Source: Bacteroidota bacterium (GTDB lineage: Bacteria > Bacteroidota > Bacteroidia > Palsa-965). From it: a DNA stretch of 34,767 nt. Location of the stretch: positions 1 through 34,767 of the forward strand of contig JABDCB010000029.1 of NCBI GenBank assembly GCA_013288325.1. Direction: 5' to 3'. The position numbers and the translations under genes are program-made. Positions 12,301-16,672 of this stretch are shown in pieces (within the stretch, counting starts at the first letter, position 1; every line of letters starts with the position of its first letter). The notes below the pieces were generated by a model. It saw only the letters and a program-made list of their open reading frames with translations. It made no database searches and was not told the DNA's origin.

Positions 12301-12379
12301 GTATATATATACAGCCAAGGGTAAAACGATAGATGGCAAGACGTTTAATTTTTCAGGAGATGTAACGCTTATCCGGTAA
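3302..12379 (+). CDS. Giant T9SS-secreted repeat adhesin (IgGFc-binding-like domain, 27 tandem repeats, PKD, CHU_C)
   Basis: The 3025-residue protein begins with a signal peptide (MKRSYPNPRHIFVLILITLG, cleavage near residues 27-28). ATG 3302 is preferred over an in-frame TTG six bases upstream. SGTDFWFAPP and the next ~435 residues match the IgGFc-binding-like N-terminal region common in Bacteroidota surface proteins. Residues 468-2855 are 27 tandem units of about 88 residues with the core VNAGPDQTVC...WSGG...G...P...A.Y.P...LTLT...C.A..DQ. A PKD domain follows (about 2856-2937; WLWDFGNSSGQ, GGTYTVSLIV). The last 88 residues are a CHU_C/T9SS type B sorting domain (PSGFTPNGDHINDE, IYNQWGNMVF, AGVYIYTAKG). 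It is therefore probably exported through T9SS and displayed on, or shed from, the cell surface. A PorP/SprF gene follows after 15 bases, as in sprB-sprF. Adhesion or gliding is inferred; the ligand is unknown. Confidence 0.93.
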   Translation: MKRSYPNPRHIFVLILITLGFLRQTNAQSGTDFWFAPPFVTHVHNAPGGVPIYLLLSSMGASSTVTVSQPANAGFTPIVVTIPASKSKRIDISAFQSQLETHPTNTVLNTGLRIQATTAITANYEEDNTNNPEDFALKGANALGTDFYIPITNWVPFANHNFGVAGQEAIASFDIVAIQNNTVVTIYPPVQVDGHGALTQFSVTLNAGQTYSCGWTGANYTVPSNHPGGAAVHSSAPVAITVKDDSDTNPSGGCYDLIGDQIVPTAILGTDYVAVKGFLNNGGNEGLFITATQSNTNIYIDGNATPIRTMFAGETYRVDMDSITTAADNSVYVHSSLPVYATHVTGFGCEMGSALLPPLNCAGSHQVNFVRSTNEAFYLTILVHTAAINNFTITGPGTATISPASFVSVPGTGGLWMAGRLQFTTTQIPVDSGFSVTNSADVFALGIINGGAATGCRYGYFSEFVAPIVVNAGPDQVICANDTAQLAASITGGSTTGIWTSTGSGSFLPSTTTINAKYAPSAADIAAGHVTLTLSSTSICFPQQDQVLITFTPAPTVNAGSNQTVCKNNPAVTLNGSVTVATGGLWSGGAGTYNPNNTTLNAVYTPTAAEIAAGTLALTLTSTGNGTCHAASNSTIITFSASPVVNAGPTQTVCSNNASVTLNGTVTGATGGIWSGGTGSYSPSATALNAVYSPSVTEISSGSVTLTLTTTGYGNCNAVSSNVVINFSLSPTVNAGPDQNICKNNPAVSLSGAVTVATGGIWSGGLGTYAPSSTALNATYTPTAGEIASGSLTLTLTSTGNGNCTAVSDQMVITFTTAPTVNAGTNQTVCANNPMVTLNGSITLATGGIWSGGTGTYNPNNTTLNATYTPSAAEITAGIATLTLTTTGNANCSAVNKSMTITITPAPVVNAGPDQTLCKNNPNATLAGSVTVAGGGVWSGGSGSFSPTNTTLNAVYSPTVAEIASGSVTLTLTSTANGTCTAVSDQVLLTFSATPTANAGVDQTVCANNAAVHLSGSVTVATGGQWSGGLGTFSPNNNTLNAVYTPTVGEIASGNITLTLTTSGNGNCNSVTDQMVITFTPAPTVNAGPDQTTCKNNPAVTLNGSVTTATGGLWSGGSGTYAPNNTTLNAVYTPSGAEITAGTVTLTLTTTGNGTCLAVSDQMVITLTPKPVVNAGPDQTLCSNNPNATLSGSVTVAGGGVWSGGAGSFSPSNTAMNAIYTPTAGEITSGSVTLTLTSTTNGTCIAVTDQVVLTYSATPTVNAGVDQTVCANNAAVHLSGTVTVASGGVWSGGLGTYAPNNAALNAVYTPTVGEIASGNITLTLTSSGNGNCNAVTDQMHIFVTTAPTVSAGGDQTTCKNNAAVTLNGSVTIASGGIWSGGTGTYAPNNTTLNAVYTPSLAELTAGTVTLTLTTTGNGTCTAMSDQMTITLTPTPVVNAGPDQTLCGNNPDATLSGSVTVAGGGVWSGGAGSFSPSNTAMNAIYTPTAGEISSGSVTLTLTSTANGTCTAVTDQMVIHFTLPPTANAGLDRIVCANNAAVTLNGTVTVASGGQWSGGLGTFSPNSSTLNAVYTPTAGETASGSVTLTLTTTGNGTCNAVTDQMTITFTPAPTVSAGINQTVCANNSAVTLAGSFTGASGILWSGGTGTYNPNNTTPTAIYTPSAAEKTAGTVTLTITTTGNGTCLPVTDNMTITITPAPLANAGADIAACANKSSVTLNGNVTNAVGGIWSGGAGSFAPSNTALNAVYTPTAGEITAGSVSLTLTTTGNGSCNPATDQMNITFGPSPIVNAGVDQTLCGNNATVSLAGSVSNASGASWSGGAGVFSPSASSLNATYVPSQTEINSGLMKLFLTSTGNGSCNAVTDTIALHFTPAPTVNAGASLTSCANNPSVTLSGSHTVSTGAIWSGGLGTFNPNNTTMNATYTPTAAEIASGTVVLRLTTTGNGTCLSVYDSTIITIVPKPLVNAGTDLTVCVTNMHVQLSGSVSGSSNTGQWSTLGTGTFVPNNQALNAIYDCGRQDSINGFVKLILTSTNNGTCLPVTDTMKINILPAGGANAGSSVTVCGNNATVTLNGTITGGASSGVWSTNGTGIFSPNANTLNAQYIASPGDQASGSVTLTLTANSCNPASDNITITITPAPSVNAGVDQTVCSSIHSILLNGSVSGGTSTGLWTSTGTGTFVPNNTTLNATYQTTPADSAAQVIYLVLHSTNNGSCVAVTDTLRLNIYPSTTVNAGPNQTVCGNNAIVTLSGSVSNAGPGLWTTSGSGVFNPNATDMNATYTPSASDITAGSVNLILTATSSCNNAVSFMTVTMTPPPVVSAGPDQSVCGSNPNVTLAGSLANAGGIQWSGGSGTFSPNSTTLNATYTPTHAEIVSGTVTLTITTTGNGNCNAVSDQIVITFTSSIVANAGLDQQVCRSAGTSQLQGIVSNGSTTGIWSTLGSGAFVPNDSTLNAQYHFSSADTAAGSVLLILNSTHNGSCAAATDTMKLIFGPGAFASAGVDQITCSNNTLINLNGFVSGGTTTGQWSTLGNGTFSPNPQTLNAAYTLSTSDLSSGGVKLVLTTTNNGGCLAGTDTMKIIVNSPAIVNAGIDQQVCADAVSVTLNGTVTGSSTTGQWTSSGSGTFSPNAQALNATYAFGPSDITLGHVTLVLSSTNNAACTVVHDTMKITLQQPTTVQAGSDETVCASSPAVTLNGIISGGTITGVWTSLGSGSFTPNSQALNAVFTPGPSDLALGKVTLVLTSTNTGLCSTKTDTLVITYHATPVANAGLDQVLCSTTGGSLTLNGTVTGSTTTGQWTTLGSGTFSPNAQTLHAIYTPSASDITNGHVLLILQTTNNGVCGMSADTMQITFGTKPLAAFTSTINGLTATFSDQSTGASAWLWDFGNSSGQSTQQNPIEQYNTGGTYTVSLIVTSSMGCTDTTYALVILNDATVVHPVAVPSGFTPNGDHINDEVMILGGPFVEVDLKIYNQWGNMVFSSSDPTAGWDGKYKGIDQPAGVYIYTAKGKTIDGKTFNFSGDVTLIR
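4703..11866 (+). repeat. 27 tandem 264-bp (88-residue) coding repeats
   Basis: The segment is 7164 bp, or 27 units averaging 88.4 residues, with no spacer between units. Units begin with (P)xVNAGxDQTxC and end in an ITFTPA-like strand. Two subtypes are visible. Units 2-17 and 22 carry a short GGxWSGGxGxF/Y turn; units 1, 18-21 and 23-27 carry a longer form such as TGxWSTLGxGxF. Every unit has one Cys near position 12 and one near position 74. The pattern suggests an all-beta Ig-like fold. Confidence 0.95.
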
Positions 12380-12394
12380 TAAAAAAAACGGACT

Positions 12395-13366
12395 ATGAGA
12401 AAGACACTTATACTTGGCATTGCCGCATTGATTGTTCTACCGGGAGCTTTTATAAAGCTGTACGCTCAGGACTATCACCTGTCTCAGTTCGACATGGCGC
12501 CCCTTTATATTAATCCTGCACTGGCCGGTATTTATCCCGGAGAGAAGGGCGACTTCCGCCTCATGGCCGACTATCGCTCACAGTGGCAGAAACTGCAGAG
12601 CAAACCCTACACCACCTCCTCCGTTGCTTTTGATATGCCCGTCAATAAACGTTTTGGTGTGGGAGGATATGTAATCGATAACCTGGCCGGTGTAAGCAAC
12701 TACAATACGCTGGGGTTTATGGTGGGAGCCGCTTATCGTATTACCAGTCCGGAAAGTAAATATCATTTTCTTTCGGTAGGTATGCAGCTTGGTCTCATGG
12801 AACGGAATTACACAAACGATTTGTTATTTTCTACACAATACAATTCAACACAAGGATTGGATGGCAATCTTCCGACAGGTGAAAATCTGGCCAAGCTGAC
12901 GATGGTGAAACTGGATGCCAATATGGGGATCTATTACAAATACAAAAATGAGTTTAAACAATTCAATCCTTTTGCGGGCTTCTCAATTGATCACCTCACC
13001 AAACCTGATCAGAGCACAACCGGTATCCCCTATCGCCTTCCCATGCGTTTTAATCTCGAAGGAGGGACAGACATATACATCAACTCGCTTATTAATTTAC
13101 AACCTATCCTGTTGTGTATGTATCAGGGAGGCGCTACCGAAATCAATCTGGGTATACTCGAATACTATCATGTGAATGCCAACTACCAACTTATTTCCGG
13201 TATCAGCTACCGGTTTCAGGATGCGTTGGTATTGCAGGTGGGTATCAAACAAGGTGGCAGCACATTCCGCATGAGCTACGATGTGATCACCAGCCCGCTT
13301 AAAGAATATGCAGGAGTACGTGGCGCCATAGAAATGGGCGTTATCTATACCGGTAACAAGAAATAA
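12395..13366 (+). CDS. PorP/SprF family T9SS-associated membrane protein
   Basis: The 323-residue protein has a signal peptide ending near KLYAQ and then the family hallmark QDYHLSQFDMAPLYINPAL. Next come DYRSQWQ and alternating beta strands typical of a 14-16-stranded outer-membrane barrel (VGGYVIDN, GISYRFQDALVLQVG). PorP/SprF proteins are linked to type IX secretion; SprF is specifically needed to deliver the giant adhesin SprB in Flavobacterium. It lies 15 bases behind the 9.1-kb CHU_C adhesin gene and is almost certainly co-transcribed, so it is the likely dedicated partner of that adhesin. A 7-bp stem with a T run overlaps its stop codon. Confidence 0.92.
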   Translation: MRKTLILGIAALIVLPGAFIKLYAQDYHLSQFDMAPLYINPALAGIYPGEKGDFRLMADYRSQWQKLQSKPYTTSSVAFDMPVNKRFGVGGYVIDNLAGVSNYNTLGFMVGAAYRITSPESKYHFLSVGMQLGLMERNYTNDLLFSTQYNSTQGLDGNLPTGENLAKLTMVKLDANMGIYYKYKNEFKQFNPFAGFSIDHLTKPDQSTTGIPYRLPMRFNLEGGTDIYINSLINLQPILLCMYQGGATEINLGILEYYHVNANYQLISGISYRFQDALVLQVGIKQGGSTFRMSYDVITSPLKEYAGVRGAIEMGVIYTGNKK

Positions 13367-13392
13367 ACTGCGTTAGTTTACCAGCAGTTTTT
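13365..13392 (+). terminator. Possible rho-independent terminator after the PorP/SprF gene
   Basis: AAACTGC (13365-13371) pairs perfectly with GCAGTTT (13384-13390) across a 12-base loop, and T13388-13392 forms a short T run. It overlaps the last codons of the convergent T9SS type A gene; the two stop codons are only 6 bases apart. Confidence 0.45.
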
Positions 13393-14392
13393 GTGTGGCT
13401 ATCTCCGCTCCGCATTGAATCCTGACCATATAAATTCCCTTGGCCAATGCAGCCGTTGGCAATTGTTCGGTGTAGCTACCCGACAACAGCATTCCCTTTT
13501 CGGATGTCATCACTTCCTGCCCAAGCGCATTAAGCAATGTTATACTCGCTGCTCCCCCTTCTTTCAACGTAAAGTGTACTTCAGCCGACCCGTTGGAAAC
13601 AGGATTTGGAAACACCTGCATCCCGATAGAAAGCGTATGTTCCAGAATCCCCGCAACAGGTGTGTAGTTCAGCCCTGCGGCCTTGCTTTTATAAAGCTGT
13701 GAAGGATTGGAAGAAGGGTAGGTAGAAAAATACTGCAGATAAAAAACAGGCTTGTTTTGGGTATTCACATACCAGTAATAGGTAACTGTGGTATAATGAA
13801 AGCCGGTAAAACCTATGATGGAATCCACATAGGTCTCCGTTGTTTTAACACGAAGTGCATTGGGGTATGTAGTTCCTCCGGGAACTTTAAGGGTGCCCCA
13901 TGCATCGGATGATACAGTATTTGTGCCTATGATGGAATCGGGCAAACCGGCTCCAATAGTATGTCCACGGAAATTATCACTGAAAGTATTCGCATAGGTA
14001 AATGGAAATGACATGAGCTGTTCATTGTCACTATAACTCACCCCTCCGGTAGATGTTTTACTCCCCAGCAGATTATAAGACGTACCGGTAACGGCATAAT
14101 ACACAAACCCTGTTCCACTGGCTACGGCTACTGTAGCCGAAGGAAAGGAAGAGGCATAGGTAGTGCCGGTAGCTGATATATACGTTGTAGAGCTGTGTGA
14201 GGTATCAATAGCAAATGTGGAATAATCCCAGCTTACCGAAGCCCCGGAAGGGCCGGTGGTGATACCCGTAGTATCAATTGCTTCAAAAGCCCATACCGAT
14301 CCCGGAGCAGGAGCATTGGCCGATGTAAGTGTTATTTGGGCAAATGCCGAAGAGGCAATGCAGGAAAACAGAAATAGGTAAATGTGTTTCAT
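13373..14392 (-). CDS. Secreted protein with T9SS type A sorting domain
   Basis: The 339-residue protein has a clear signal peptide (MKHIYLFLFSCIASSAFA, then Q). Its Ser/Thr/Tyr-rich beta body (about residues 20-250) matches no enzyme I recognise. The last ~80 residues are a Por_Secre_tail (type A) sorting domain: VFPNPVSNGSAEVHF, then LLNALGQEV and KGIYMVRIQCG, ending in QKLLVN. The protein is probably exported by T9SS and either anchored through A-LPS or released. Body motifs such as GSVWAFEAIDTTG recur in Bacteroidota proteins of unknown function. It is convergent with the PorP/SprF gene. A TAnnTTTG element lies 20 bases upstream of the start. Confidence 0.88.
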   Translation of the reverse strand: MKHIYLFLFSCIASSAFAQITLTSANAPAPGSVWAFEAIDTTGITTGPSGASVSWDYSTFAIDTSHSSTTYISATGTTYASSFPSATVAVASGTGFVYYAVTGTSYNLLGSKTSTGGVSYSDNEQLMSFPFTYANTFSDNFRGHTIGAGLPDSIIGTNTVSSDAWGTLKVPGGTTYPNALRVKTTETYVDSIIGFTGFHYTTVTYYWYVNTQNKPVFYLQYFSTYPSSNPSQLYKSKAAGLNYTPVAGILEHTLSIGMQVFPNPVSNGSAEVHFTLKEGGAASITLLNALGQEVMTSEKGMLLSGSYTEQLPTAALAKGIYMVRIQCGAEIATQKLLVN

Positions 14393-14412
14393 GGTAGCTG
14401 GTTTAGCACTAC

Positions 14413-14420
14413 CAAAAATA
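14413..14420 (-). promoter_or_regulatory. Candidate -7 element TATTTTTG for the T9SS type A gene
   Basis: Read on the minus strand this is TATTTTTG, matching the Bacteroidota -7 consensus TAnnTTTG, 20 bases before ATG 14392. No convincing TTTG -33 box was found. Confidence 0.45.
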
Positions 14421-14494
14421 GAGAGAGCTTGTTTAGGAAGGGAGCTATTATTCAGGAATCATTGGAAGTCGAAAAGAGCTAGTCCGAGTAAAAA

Positions 14495-15457
14495 TCAGTG
14501 CTTTTTCTTTCCTTTCAGATAAAGAATATCACCTGGCCGTGGCTCAGAGCCCTTGGTCATATTATTTCTGCGGTAAAGAAATTTGAGTTTGATGCAATAA
14601 TCCTGGGAAATGGAATACATGGTTTCACCCGACTTTACTGTATGAAGAGCTACAGAACCATGACGGCGTTTAGGACCCAGGTATACTTTCTGACCGGCTG
14701 TTATTGGAGCATTTTTATCAAGCTCATTATAACGTGGCAGTTCCCACTCCCCTTTTTCATATTCTTTCGCCAGACTGCTAAACGAATCTCCTGCACGTGC
14801 AATAACAAAGGGCCGTTCGCTGATATACTGTATACCTCTTTTATCAGGAGGTGGTTTTATTTTAAGCTTCTCCGTTAAATCGGGCTGAGGCTGCAACGCA
14901 GGCATAGGAATGTCTTTGTCGTATTCATACAGCTTATTCCTTTCAATGATTTCAAGCAAGCGTTCGGTATAATGGGGATCGGTAGCATAGCCTGTTTCTT
15001 TGAGTCCTCTGGCCCAGCCTTGATAGTCGTTGGTCTTCAATTCAAAAAGTGGAGAATACCGTTGTCTTGTTTTCAGAAAACGCGAATGATCACTATATGA
15101 TTCAAGTACCGTAGGATATTTTCGGAAGCATTCGTCTTTGGTATCGTCATCTTTAACAAAACTGGGACCTGTCCAGTCCTCATGACATTTAATACCGAAA
15201 TGGTTATTGGCATATACAGCCAGATCGCTGTTGCCATTATCGCTTTCCAGCATGCCCTGTGCGAGGGTAACGCTGGCGGGGATACCGAACATCAGCATTT
15301 CCTTGATGGCGTCATCCTTGTGGCTTTCTACATATTCGTGGGGACTGAGCTTCCGTTCGGAAGGCTGAGCCGACAAATGCATATCCGGTAAGGATACCAG
15401 CAGGAGTGCCCCAAGACTTATAACAAATAAAGAAGGATGTGCTGAGAAAGCGCGCAT
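14495..15457 (-). CDS. GH73 N-acetylglucosaminidase with two LysM domains
   Basis: The 320-residue secreted peptidoglycan hydrolase has an N-terminal hydrophobic signal (LFVISLGALLLVSL). A glucosaminidase (FlgJ/GH73) domain spans about residues 38-180, with catalytic Glu71 in LAQGMLESDNGNSDLA and the family motifs NNHFGIKCH and GYATDPHYTERLLEII. Two LysM domains follow: about 216-260 (FVIARAGDSFSSLAKEY) and 271-315 (LHTVKSGETMYSISQDY). It probably hydrolyses the GlcNAc-MurNAc bond during wall growth or cell separation. A perfect TAnnTTTG element sits only four bases before the ATG, so the transcript may be leaderless. The genes on both sides are also on the minus strand, with gaps of 102 and 39 bases. 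Confidence 0.92.
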   Translation of the reverse strand: MRAFSAHPSLFVISLGALLLVSLPDMHLSAQPSERKLSPHEYVESHKDDAIKEMLMFGIPASVTLAQGMLESDNGNSDLAVYANNHFGIKCHEDWTGPSFVKDDDTKDECFRKYPTVLESYSDHSRFLKTRQRYSPLFELKTNDYQGWARGLKETGYATDPHYTERLLEIIERNKLYEYDKDIPMPALQPQPDLTEKLKIKPPPDKRGIQYISERPFVIARAGDSFSSLAKEYEKGEWELPRYNELDKNAPITAGQKVYLGPKRRHGSVALHTVKSGETMYSISQDYCIKLKFLYRRNNMTKGSEPRPGDILYLKGKKKH

Positions 15458-15461
15458 GGTA

Positions 15462-15469
15462 CAAAAATA
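15462..15469 (-). promoter_or_regulatory. Candidate -7 element TATTTTTG abutting the glucosaminidase start
   Basis: On the minus strand TATTTTTG is followed by TACC and then ATG 15457. If used, transcription would begin at or next to the start codon. Confidence 0.4.
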
Positions 15470-15496
15470 AGAGAAGAGGCAGCACTTTTCGGGCCC

Positions 15497-16408
15497 TTAT
15501 TCCCCAATTTCCAACAACTCTTTGTTAATAGCGAATCCTTCATTACCCTGAATACCACCACTATGAACAGCCAGGATACGGGAGCCTTGTTTAAAAAGAC
15601 CTTTTCCCGCCAGGTCATAAATACCATACATCATCTTCCCGTTATAGATATAATCAAGTTGAATATCATGCTTTTCCTTAAAAAAGCTGACAAAGTCGAT
15701 CAACTCCTTCGTCACCTTTCCATATCCCCCGAAATGATAGTCGTTTACAAAATTAATTTCAGATGCAATCGTCTTCCCTACCCAGCCCTCAGCAGCGTTT
15801 TTCAGAAAGTCCGCCCCTTTCAAAGCCGGAAAGGCCCATACTTTGTTTCTGCCTTTTGACGACCCTGCAATACCCGCTACTGTAATTCCCGTGCCGGAAG
15901 CGCAGCATATGCAATCGGGACTTTCTTCTACGGTATTCAATATTTCCATACAACCCATCAGCCCCCATGCGTTGGAGCCTCCTTCCGGAATCCAGAAACT
16001 ATCTCCTCCGAAATGGCTTGCTGCCAGTTCCTGTACCTTGAATTTGTCGCGATAGGTAGTCCGGTCGGCATAAACAAACTGCATCCCCAGCTCTGCTGCT
16101 TTGGCAAGGGTTGGATTAAGTGGTGTATGCTCTTCCCCTCTTATCACTGCACCGGTTGAAAAACCGTACAACTTACCGGCTGCCGCAAGGGCTGCGATAT
16201 GGTTTGAAAAGGGACCTCCGCAACTTACCAGCATCTTTTTATCTTCCCGCTCACATGCCTCCAGATTATATTTAAGCTTATACCATTTATTACCGTTTAC
16301 TTCCGCATGTATTTCATCCAGCCGGAGCATACTCAGTTCCAGACCCAGATCGGAAAACAATTTTTCCTTTATTTTCGTAATCAATGGTTTCTTTATCTCT
16401 GTTGGCAT
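15497..16408 (-). CDS. PLP-dependent ACC deaminase / D-cysteine desulfhydrase family enzyme
   Basis: The 303-residue fold-type II PLP enzyme carries the family's cofactor-lysine region GNKWYKLKYN (Lys41 is the likely Schiff-base residue). It also has SCGGPFSNHIAALAA (SNH 68-70), EGGSNAWGLMGCMEI and the phosphate-binding loop CASGTGITVAGI. A C-terminal HSGGIQGNEGF closes the domain. Relatives act as 1-aminocyclopropane-1-carboxylate deaminase or D-cysteine desulfhydrase; sequence alone does not separate these, and in Bacteroidota the desulfhydrase role is the more plausible guess. Length is slightly short of the usual ~330. It is divergent from the DUF5522-hutU pair and the two promoters overlap. 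Confidence 0.85.
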   Translation of the reverse strand: MPTEIKKPLITKIKEKLFSDLGLELSMLRLDEIHAEVNGNKWYKLKYNLEACEREDKKMLVSCGGPFSNHIAALAAAGKLYGFSTGAVIRGEEHTPLNPTLAKAAELGMQFVYADRTTYRDKFKVQELAASHFGGDSFWIPEGGSNAWGLMGCMEILNTVEESPDCICCASGTGITVAGIAGSSKGRNKVWAFPALKGADFLKNAAEGWVGKTIASEINFVNDYHFGGYGKVTKELIDFVSFFKEKHDIQLDYIYNGKMMYGIYDLAGKGLFKQGSRILAVHSGGIQGNEGFAINKELLEIGE

Positions 16409-16412
16409 TTCT

Positions 16413-16420
16413 TAACTTTG
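16413..16420 (+). promoter_or_regulatory. Candidate -7 element TAACTTTG for DUF5522-hutU
   Basis: TAACTTTG matches TAnnTTTG 44 bases before ATG 16465. It is one arm of a perfect 9-bp inverted repeat whose other arm is the -7 element of the divergent PLP-enzyme gene. Confidence 0.5.
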
Positions 16421-16441
16421 CGGTAAGCAACTGTTGATTAC

Positions 16442-16449
16442 CAAAGTTA
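16442..16449 (-). promoter_or_regulatory. Candidate -7 element TAACTTTG for the PLP-enzyme gene
   Basis: On the minus strand this reads TAACTTTG, 33 bases before ATG 16408. It mirrors the element at 16413-16420, so the two promoters face each other across 21 bases. Confidence 0.5.
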
Positions 16450-16464
16450 AATAAATAGGTGGTG

Positions 16465-16650
16465 ATGGGAGAGTACGAAAATCCAAAAAAACTGGAACCT
16501 GAAGATTTTTATTACAGCGAAGAGGGGTATATTGTATTTACAGAAAAATACCACCTCAAACGCGGTCATTGCTGCCAAAGCGGTTGCAGACATTGCCCTT
16601 ATGGATTTAACAAGAAAACAGGAAAAATAGATCCGAAGAAAAAAGAATAA
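16465..16650 (+). CDS. DUF5522 small Cys-rich protein
   Basis: This 61-residue protein is recognised by its compact Cys cluster GHCCQSGCRHCPYGF (four Cys in about ten residues) followed by a Lys-rich tail; this is the DUF5522 family of Bacteroidota. The cluster looks like a metal or iron-sulfur site, but no function is established. ATG 16465 is chosen over two in-frame GTG codons just upstream (16459, 16462), because it gives the usual short acidic N-terminus (MGEYENPKKLEPEDFYYSEE). hutU starts 22 bases downstream on the same strand. Confidence 0.82.
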   Translation: MGEYENPKKLEPEDFYYSEEGYIVFTEKYHLKRGHCCQSGCRHCPYGFNKKTGKIDPKKKE

Positions 16651-16672
16651 TAACTCATTACTCATCTTTGAT

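Noticed and set aside
13391..16415. Plus-strand open frames of 60-126 residues opposite the secreted protein, glucosaminidase and PLP-enzyme genes
   Set aside because: They are shadows of well-supported minus-strand genes, with no recognisable domains of their own.
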